Of a stretch of 7,074 nucleotides of DNA, positions 1 through 3,891 are shown piece by piece. Origin of the DNA: Candidatus Aegiribacteria sp. Its GTDB lineage: Bacteria > Fermentibacterota > Fermentibacteria > Fermentibacterales > JCC-6. The stretch covers positions 1-7,074 of the forward strand of contig JAUVUL010000090.1 of assembly GCA_030600975.1 (NCBI GenBank), given 5' to 3'. The notes beneath the pieces were generated by a model, which did not search any database, was not told where the DNA came from, and saw only the letters and a program-made list of their open reading frames with translations. Made by a program: the position numbers and the translations under genes. Within the stretch, counting starts at the first letter, position 1, and every line of letters begins with the position of its first letter.

Positions 1-2
1 AA

Positions 3-140
3 CTGTGGCTACTTCGTTATACTCGCACATCCGTCCTCGACGTACTGTAAAAGTACGCCTGCGGAGTCTGCACTCGCAAGCCTCGTACCCACAGCTGTCT
101 ACGACGCTTCGAAACAAAAGCTGGTGAAATATGCGGACTA
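3..140. repeat. Structured palindromic intergenic element (candidate dispersed repeat)
   Basis: This non-coding stretch forms an imperfect long palindrome. Outer arms CTGTGG (3-8) and CCACAG (89-94) are complementary, and the centre holds CGTACT (40-45) with AGTACG (52-57) around a short loop. The flanks between them are partly complementary. A second pair, CAGCT (92-96) and AGCTG (119-123), lies just downstream. No ORF with a start and ribosome binding site fits, and there is no U-run to make it a terminator. The layout resembles multi-copy palindromic intergenic repeats of bacterial chromosomes. Copy number cannot be judged from one window, and the element may continue past the left edge. 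Confidence 0.4.
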
Positions 141-187
141 AAACCCTTCGATACAGCGAATATCCTTCATTTGCATGAAAAACAATA

Positions 188-216
188 AGAAAAAGGGCAG
201 CTCATTGAACTGCCCT
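188..216 (-). terminator. Intrinsic terminator of the RRM protein gene
   Basis: Read on the minus strand, a 7-bp stem AGGGCAG/CTGCCCT (216-210 with 200-194) closes a 9-base loop and runs into five T residues (194-190, the first shared with the stem), then C and TT. It begins 24 bases after the stop codon of the RRM gene, the normal place for a Rho-independent terminator. On the plus strand the stem is not followed by a T-run, so it acts in one direction. Confidence 0.85.
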
Positions 217-239
217 CCTCTATACAGAGATAGTCGGCG

Positions 240-491
240 TTAACGCTTATCGTGAGCGAAATCTACTCTAAGGTTACGTCCATCAAGTTCTGTATCATTC
301 AGAGCTTCCGCAGCTGCGGTAGCTTCTGCTTCGGTATCAAAAGTAACGAAACCGAAACCGCGAGACCTTCCGGAATCACGTTCCTTGATGACCTTTGCTT
401 CCGTAACGGTACCGTACGGTGAGAAGGTTTCCATAAGTTCCTTATCCGTGGTTCCCCACGAAAGACCGCCAACAAACAGTTTGTTATTCAA
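240..491 (-). CDS. Small RNA-binding protein with a single RRM domain
   Basis: Predicted single-domain RRM (RNP-1) protein, 83 residues from the chosen start. RNP2 is KLFVGGLS near the N-terminus and RNP1 is RGFGFVTF in the middle; the aromatic residues that stack on RNA bases are present. Bacterial members are small, cytosolic, single-stranded RNA binders, often linked to cold or stress. I chose the TTG at 491 because GGAG lies 6 bases upstream (501-498) and because the product then begins MNNKLFVGGLSW, the usual beginning for this family. The alternative is the ATG at 536 (98 residues), which adds 15 residues including a Gly/Tyr-rich SGYGGYEPS; it lacks a ribosome binding site and follows an in-frame TGA directly. 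It is monocistronic, with its own promoter and terminator. Family assignment is very secure, the start moderately so; the RNA target is unknown. Confidence 0.95.
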   Translation of the reverse strand: MNNKLFVGGLSWGTTDKELMETFSPYGTVTEAKVIKERDSGRSRGFGFVTFDTEAEATAAAEALNDTELDGRNLRVDFAHDKR

Positions 492-547
492 GAATAACTC
501 CAATTCTGAGGGTTCATACCCTCCATACCCGGACATTCACGCCCGGT

Positions 548-566
548 GCTTCGGATAATCCGAAGC
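548..566 (-). promoter_or_regulatory. Perfect 8-bp hairpin in the RRM leader
   Basis: GCTTCGGA (548-555) and TCCGAAGC (559-566) pair perfectly around a 3-base loop, and CCGG at 543-546 can also pair with CCGG at 574-577. On the minus strand the stem ends 11 bases before the ATG at 536, close to where a ribosome binding site would sit, and no T-run follows. It is therefore not a terminator. It could be an mRNA-stabilising or translation-controlling structure. Confidence 0.55.
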
Positions 567-642
567 TTAATACCCGGTATCACAACCGGCTGCTGCAACC
601 AGAATGGTCACATATGGATATCAGAATGTCCTGATAATAGGG

Positions 643-690
643 GGAACACAATTCTCAGAAATGAGTCGAGTGGAACCTAACCAATTCTCA
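643..690 (-). repeat. Twin bipartite motif GTTCC/TGAGAATTG in the RRM leader
   Basis: On the plus strand GGAAC is followed by CAATTCTCA at 643-657 (1-base gap) and again at 672-690 (5-base gap). In the minus-strand transcript each reads TGAGAATTG then GTTCC. The two 9-mers are 33 bases apart. A third copy with one change, TCAGAATTG, lies at 509-501 and overlaps the GGAG of the preferred RRM start by one base. Binding sites for the RRM protein itself or for a DNA-binding regulator are the obvious readings; neither is shown. Confidence 0.4.
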
Positions 691-713
691 AAGACACTGA
701 ATCACGGTTTGTA

Positions 714-741
714 ATATTAGAGATACACAAGTTTATGTCAA
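714..741 (-). promoter_or_regulatory. Sigma-70-type promoter for the RRM gene
   Basis: On the minus strand a perfect -35 box TTGACA (741-736) is separated by 16 bases from the -10 box TAATAT (719-714). Transcription would start near 707. No other credible promoter was seen between here and the RRM start. Confidence 0.55.
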
Positions 742-813
742 GGATTGTGTGACTATTCAAATAAATAGCTTCAATTCAGTATCACGAAATACCACTGTAG
801 GAAAAATCCCGGA

Positions 814-843
814 TTGTCATTGAGCACTGTTTTTTTACATAAT
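814..843 (+). promoter_or_regulatory. Promoter-like site upstream of the micro-ORF and the 342-residue protein gene
   Basis: TTGTCA (814-819) and CATAAT (838-843) each match five of six consensus bases and are 18 bases apart. Transcription would start near 850, giving a leader of about 145 bases before the ATG at 996 that holds a micro-ORF and a hairpin. The site is divergent from the RRM promoter, with about 70 bases between the two -35 boxes. Confidence 0.4.
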
Positions 844-877
844 CCACTTAATTCCTGTTGGAAATAAGGAGTAAGAT

Positions 878-901
878 ATGATAACTGAAGAATGCGGATA
901 A
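878..901 (+). CDS. Putative 7-codon leader peptide (MITEECG)
   Basis: ATG at 878 follows AAGGAG (866-871) at a spacing of 6 bases, the best Shine-Dalgarno match in the window. The frame reads seven codons, MITEECG, and stops with TAA at 899-901. That stop falls in the loop of the hairpin at 892-908. The next gene begins 94 bases later with no recognisable ribosome binding site. This fits a translated regulatory uORF, but a sequence this short could arise by chance; only the site layout supports it. An alternative is the remnant start of a degraded gene. Confidence 0.3.
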   Translation: MITEECG

Positions 902-908
902 GCCGCAT
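892..908 (+). promoter_or_regulatory. Hairpin enclosing the micro-ORF stop codon
   Basis: ATGCGG (892-897) pairs perfectly with CCGCAT (903-908) around the loop ATAAG. The last micro-ORF codons are in the 5' arm and the stop is in the loop, so a translating ribosome would open the stem. A competing pairing, TGAAGA (886-891) with TCTTCA (951-956), is also possible. No T-run follows on either strand. Confidence 0.4.
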
Positions 909-995
909 AGTACGGAATCCTGTGATTGCGGGCGCACTTCCTATCCCCTATCTTCAACCAGCAGCATGTCTTAGTTCTTAATATAAATACTTAAT

Positions 996-2024
996 ATGAA
1001 AGCTGTTAAGATGAAAAAAACTGAATACACTGAATTCCTCCGATCAAGAAATATTGATGATGACACTATTAATTCCGCTCTCGAAAATGTGGCTGATTTC
1101 GAGACATACCTCGCTAAGGCAGACAGAAATATCGATTCGGTTCAAATACCTTCTGTTAAGGAATACTTTAACGAGCTGATAGCAGTCGAAAAGAACACCA
1201 TGCAGCAGTTCCGGGACCTTGCAAGGTATTTCTACATGACGGGACAGAATGAAGTGTACATTTATACGATTTCTACCATCAGCGGAAGGGAAGTGTTCGA
1301 ATCCATATCGGAGAAACTTGCATTAAAGAAGGATAATGAATGCAGGAACAGAGTGTTTAAGGGTCTTGAGGTTCCCCCTCTGGGTTCACCTCCAGACACA
1401 TATCCTGGAAATACATGTCTACTTGTGGACAGGCTGATGGAACTTGGCCCGGATACCTGCCATGACGTACTGGCTGACAATCACCACGGAATACCCCATG
1501 ACAGCTTCCAGAAGCACTTGCAATGGTTTGAGGAATCCGATTCTATCGATGATTTTCTTGAGAGAGTCCACGTGGAAAGAATCAGGATTCTTCAGCAGCA
1601 TCTTGACGATGGAAAGGTGTGGTTCGAGCAGGAGATTACTAAAGAAGTCATTGATCTGGTCAAAGGGAATCAGGAAATTCTGTCGGCAGTCCGCGATGGA
1701 GAATACCTTTACGTCACCAAGATCCCGTATTCTCCGAAGGACTGGCTGAAGGAGACGGATAGCCTCATGAAGAGGTATTACGCATGTCACTGCCCCCTTG
1801 CCAGGGAAGCCATAATAATGAACGGTCCGGACATACCCATGGACTGGTGTTATTGCAGTGGAGGTTTTCAGAAGTTGATGTTCGACGTTGTATTCGGTGA
1901 ATCCACCGAGGTTGAAGTACTTCAGAGCGTTCTGGCTGGAGACCCTGTTTGCAGGTTTAGGATCTTGTTGCCTGAAAAGAATATACCTGCTACTGCATCC
2001 TCTATCTCTTACAGAGGGAATTAG
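996..2024 (+). CDS. Conserved protein with recombinase-like helical N-terminus and Cys-rich C-terminal domain (DUF6144/ATC-hydrolase-like)
   Basis: 342 residues, no signal peptide or membrane segment, so probably cytosolic. Residues about 9-105 are helical and resemble the SAM-like core-binding domain of tyrosine recombinases, but no catalytic recombinase domain follows. The rest carries blocks I recall as conserved in an uncharacterised family: PPLG (127-130), NHHGIP (162-167), WFEQ (209-212), TKIPY (241-245), CHCPLAR (264-270), CYCSGG (285-290) and CRF (319-321). The paired cysteines C264/C266 and C285/C287, with C319, could bind metal. The C-terminal part recalls DUF6144 or L-2-amino-thiazoline-4-carboxylate hydrolase-like proteins; I cannot verify which, and no reaction is assigned. 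The ATG at 996 has no Shine-Dalgarno. TATAAA at 982-987 lies 8 bases upstream, so a near-leaderless transcript is possible. ATG at 1011 is the alternative start. No good terminator follows. Confidence 0.85.
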   Translation: MKAVKMKKTEYTEFLRSRNIDDDTINSALENVADFETYLAKADRNIDSVQIPSVKEYFNELIAVEKNTMQQFRDLARYFYMTGQNEVYIYTISTISGREVFESISEKLALKKDNECRNRVFKGLEVPPLGSPPDTYPGNTCLLVDRLMELGPDTCHDVLADNHHGIPHDSFQKHLQWFEESDSIDDFLERVHVERIRILQQHLDDGKVWFEQEITKEVIDLVKGNQEILSAVRDGEYLYVTKIPYSPKDWLKETDSLMKRYYACHCPLAREAIIMNGPDIPMDWCYCSGGFQKLMFDVVFGESTEVEVLQSVLAGDPVCRFRILLPEKNIPATASSISYRGN

Positions 2025-2065
2025 CTCCAACCGATGAAAAACGTTGGTACAAACCGCTTCATTAG

Positions 2066-2091
2066 TTGACAAATTCAAGGTTCACTATAAT
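2066..2091 (+). promoter_or_regulatory. Promoter-like site for the propeller lipoprotein, with short spacer
   Basis: Perfect TTGACA (2066-2071) and perfect TATAAT (2086-2091) occur in the 117-base gap before the lipoprotein gene, but only 14 bases apart, where 16-18 is normal. Transcription would start near 2098, leaving about 44 bases of leader. The spacing makes it a weak or activator-dependent promoter, or one of the two boxes is a coincidence. Confidence 0.4.
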
Positions 2092-2141
2092 TATTCTGGC
2101 ATTCTATTTGAAAAACATTCCTCAAACATAGAAACAAGAAT

Positions 2142-3800
2142 ATGAAAACTGTAATGAAAGCTACCATCACTATCGCACTTGTTCTTCTCATTGCCTGCGG
2201 AGACAATACCGGTCCTTCCGGATCTGATCTCACTCCCTCCACCCTGTCAGTAAGCTTTACCGGCCAGACCGGCAAAGCGGGACCAGGCGGTACTGCGGAT
2301 TCTTCTGCACCGGCTCTTTCTTCTTCAGGACAGAATTCAACAGGCACGAAGAGCAGCTGCATAGTTACAGCTTTCTGGACTATCTGTTCCGATCTGGGAT
2401 TCCACAGCTATGTTCTTTACAGGTCAGAGAGTCCCGACATCTCGTCCGATCCATCCTCTGCAGAGGTTATCGGCGAATTTACTTCGGTTAATACGTCATT
2501 GTATGTAGACACTGATATTACATGGGAAACGGAGTATTTCTACGCTCTGAAGAACACTGATTCCAGCGGTGACGGTGTATGGAGCAATGAGGTATCAATT
2601 ACTACACCTGAGGTTGAAGCCCCTACACCCTCTGTACTCTCCGAAGTAGATGTTTCCTGGTTCTATGTTGATCTATCCTGGACTAAGTGCCCCAATCCTA
2701 ATTTTGATTCCTACAGGTTGTACAGATCAACTACACCGAATATTGAGGATGATTACACAATTGCCGAGTTAATATGCGATCAAACCTGGTCATTTGATAC
2801 CACTTACACTGATACCAGCGTAAGTTCTTCTTCAACTTACTACTATGCGTTACTTACAACGAACACCGAGGATGTCTCCAGCTGGAGTAATGAAGTAACT
2901 CTGAATACCCTGACAGCTATACCTGACAGCGTTACTGCCACCGTGTCTGTCGGTACCAACCCATGGAACATCTGCTCACTTCCTTCCGGGGAGTACGTCT
3001 ATGTAACAAACCGCGGTGACGATAATGTATCCGTTATCCGCACATCAGATAACTCGGTTACAGTTACGGTCAATGTGGGAGAAATCCCCTATGGGATCTG
3101 CTCACTTCCATCCGGTGAATATGTGTATGTGACTAACTGCGGTTCCGATAACGTATCTGTCATCCGCACTTCTGATAACTCCGTTATTGGAACCATCCTT
3201 GCGGGAGACAGGCCTGTTGGCATCTGTACACTACCTTCAGGCGAATACGTCTACGTTACTAATCGAGATGATGATGATGTTTCCGTTATCCGTACTTCCG
3301 ACAACTCCGTTGTGGCAACCGTGGACGTTGGAACGACTCCCTATCGGATCTGTTCCCTCCCTTCGGGGAATTATGTATACGTTACAAACTGGGATTCCAA
3401 CAATGTTTCCGTCATCCGTACGTCAGACAACTCAGTAGTGAAAACCATTGATATGTTTACACATCCAATAGGAATATGCGCGCTTCCGTCAGAAGAATAC
3501 GTGTACGTATCGAATTACGGCAACGATGTGCTGGCAGTTATCCGCACCTCCGATAATTCGGTGGTAGAAACCGTCAATGTCAGCAACGGACCCTGGGGCG
3601 TCTGTCCTCATTCGTCTGGAGAATGCATGTACGTCGCAAACAGTATTGATGATACTGTATCCCTGATCCGCACCTCCGACAATAAAGTGATTACAACCAG
3701 GAATGTTGGCGACAACCCCTCCAGTATCTGTTCACTTCCTTCGGGTGAGGCTGCATATATCGTGAATTATCAGGACGGTACAGTTTCAGTGATGCAATAG
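2142..3800 (+). CDS. Predicted lipoprotein: two fibronectin III-like modules and a seven-bladed YVTN beta-propeller
   Basis: 552 residues. Lys2 and Lys6 precede a hydrophobic stretch and the lipobox LIAC with Cys19, so a lipid-anchored envelope protein is predicted. A Ser/Gly/Thr-rich linker (about 20-69) leads to two homologous fibronectin III-like modules (about 70-157 and 160-257), each with W-T-x-C, a YxLYRS-like strand and a closing WSNEV. Seven YVTN repeats follow (264-552), six of exactly 42 residues and a last one of 37, built on IC-LPSGEYVYVTN and VSVIRTSDNS. Seven repeats make a closed propeller, with the segment before blade 1 likely completing the last blade. Each repeat has a cysteine at the same place: 278, 320, 362, 404, 446, 488, 530. 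Such propellers are usually binding scaffolds, often of the cell surface; the ligand is unknown. The ribosome binding site is weak. The gene converges on the peptidase gene. Confidence 0.92.
   Translation: MKTVMKATITIALVLLIACGDNTGPSGSDLTPSTLSVSFTGQTGKAGPGGTADSSAPALSSSGQNSTGTKSSCIVTAFWTICSDLGFHSYVLYRSESPDISSDPSSAEVIGEFTSVNTSLYVDTDITWETEYFYALKNTDSSGDGVWSNEVSITTPEVEAPTPSVLSEVDVSWFYVDLSWTKCPNPNFDSYRLYRSTTPNIEDDYTIAELICDQTWSFDTTYTDTSVSSSSTYYYALLTTNTEDVSSWSNEVTLNTLTAIPDSVTATVSVGTNPWNICSLPSGEYVYVTNRGDDNVSVIRTSDNSVTVTVNVGEIPYGICSLPSGEYVYVTNCGSDNVSVIRTSDNSVIGTILAGDRPVGICTLPSGEYVYVTNRDDDDVSVIRTSDNSVVATVDVGTTPYRICSLPSGNYVYVTNWDSNNVSVIRTSDNSVVKTIDMFTHPIGICALPSEEYVYVSNYGNDVLAVIRTSDNSVVETVNVSNGPWGVCPHSSGECMYVANSIDDTVSLIRTSDNKVITTRNVGDNPSSICSLPSGEAAYIVNYQDGTVSVMQ
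2931..3797 (+). repeat. Seven 126-bp tandem coding repeats (propeller blades)
   Basis: Repeats start at 2931, 3057, 3183, 3309, 3435, 3561 and 3687; the last is 111 bases. They are in phase with the reading frame without any indel. Protein identity is high for blades 1-4 and drops in blades 5-7, where the YVTN box becomes YVSN, YVAN and YIVN. At DNA level the copies differ at many third codon positions, so this is an old duplication kept by protein selection, not a recent expansion. Confidence 0.9.
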
Positions 3801-3853
3801 TCTATTAACAGATCACCGCTCGAATGCAGTGTGAATAGATCATTATCCGGAAA

Positions 3854-3877
3854 TAAGGGCGGGACATCCCGCCCTTA
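3854..3877. terminator. Shared palindromic terminator between convergent genes
   Basis: TAAGGGCGGGA (3854-3864) and TCCCGCCCTTA (3867-3877) are perfectly complementary with only CA between, so about 9-10 bp can pair. It lies 53 bases after the lipoprotein stop and 14 bases after the peptidase stop. No proper T-run follows in either direction: the minus strand has TTATTT, the plus strand AGAACAA. It probably works mainly for the minus-strand peptidase gene and may also stop read-through from the other side. Confidence 0.65.
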
Positions 3878-3891
3878 AGAACAACCACTCT

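Larger units (their letters stand above)
492..707 (-). promoter_or_regulatory. Long 5' leader of the RRM gene
   Basis: From the predicted transcription start near 707 to the TTG start at 491 there are about 215 untranslated bases (about 170 if the ATG at 536 is used). The leader has a bipartite motif twice near its 5' end, a strong hairpin at 548-566 and a near copy of the motif beside the ribosome binding site at 501-498. Long structured leaders are common on genes for RNA-binding and cold-shock proteins. A cis-regulatory role here is inferred from layout only. Confidence 0.45.

Noticed and set aside
661..714. 17-codon plus-strand ORF (starts MSRVEPNQ) antisense to the RRM leader, with GGGGG upstream
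   Set aside because: The G-run is about 16 bases from the ATG, too far for a ribosome binding site, and the ORF lies over the predicted RRM promoter and leader with no family similarity.
996..1310. Reading the N-terminus of the 342-residue protein as a functional integrase
   Set aside because: Only the helical core-binding-like part is present. No catalytic Arg...HxxR...Tyr domain follows, and there are no attachment-site repeats nearby.
2027..2047. Weak hairpin CCAAC/GTTGG after the 342-residue protein gene, considered as a terminator
   Set aside because: Only 5 bp, an 11-base A-rich loop and no T-run on the plus strand, so not convincing.
1419..2078. Long minus-strand ORF (219 codons) opposite the 342-residue protein gene
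   Set aside because: It lies fully across a well-supported coding frame with conserved motifs, has no ribosome binding site or recognisable domain, and looks like a shadow of the plus-strand codon pattern.
2931..3797. Tandem 126-bp periodicity considered as a CRISPR or satellite array
   Set aside because: The period is in frame, the copies diverge at synonymous sites and the translation is a clear YVTN propeller.
3801..3839. Inverted TCTATT/AATAGA with inner TCAC/GTGA just after the lipoprotein stop
   Set aside because: AT-rich, interrupted by a bulge and without a T-run; the stronger palindrome at 3854-3877 explains termination better.
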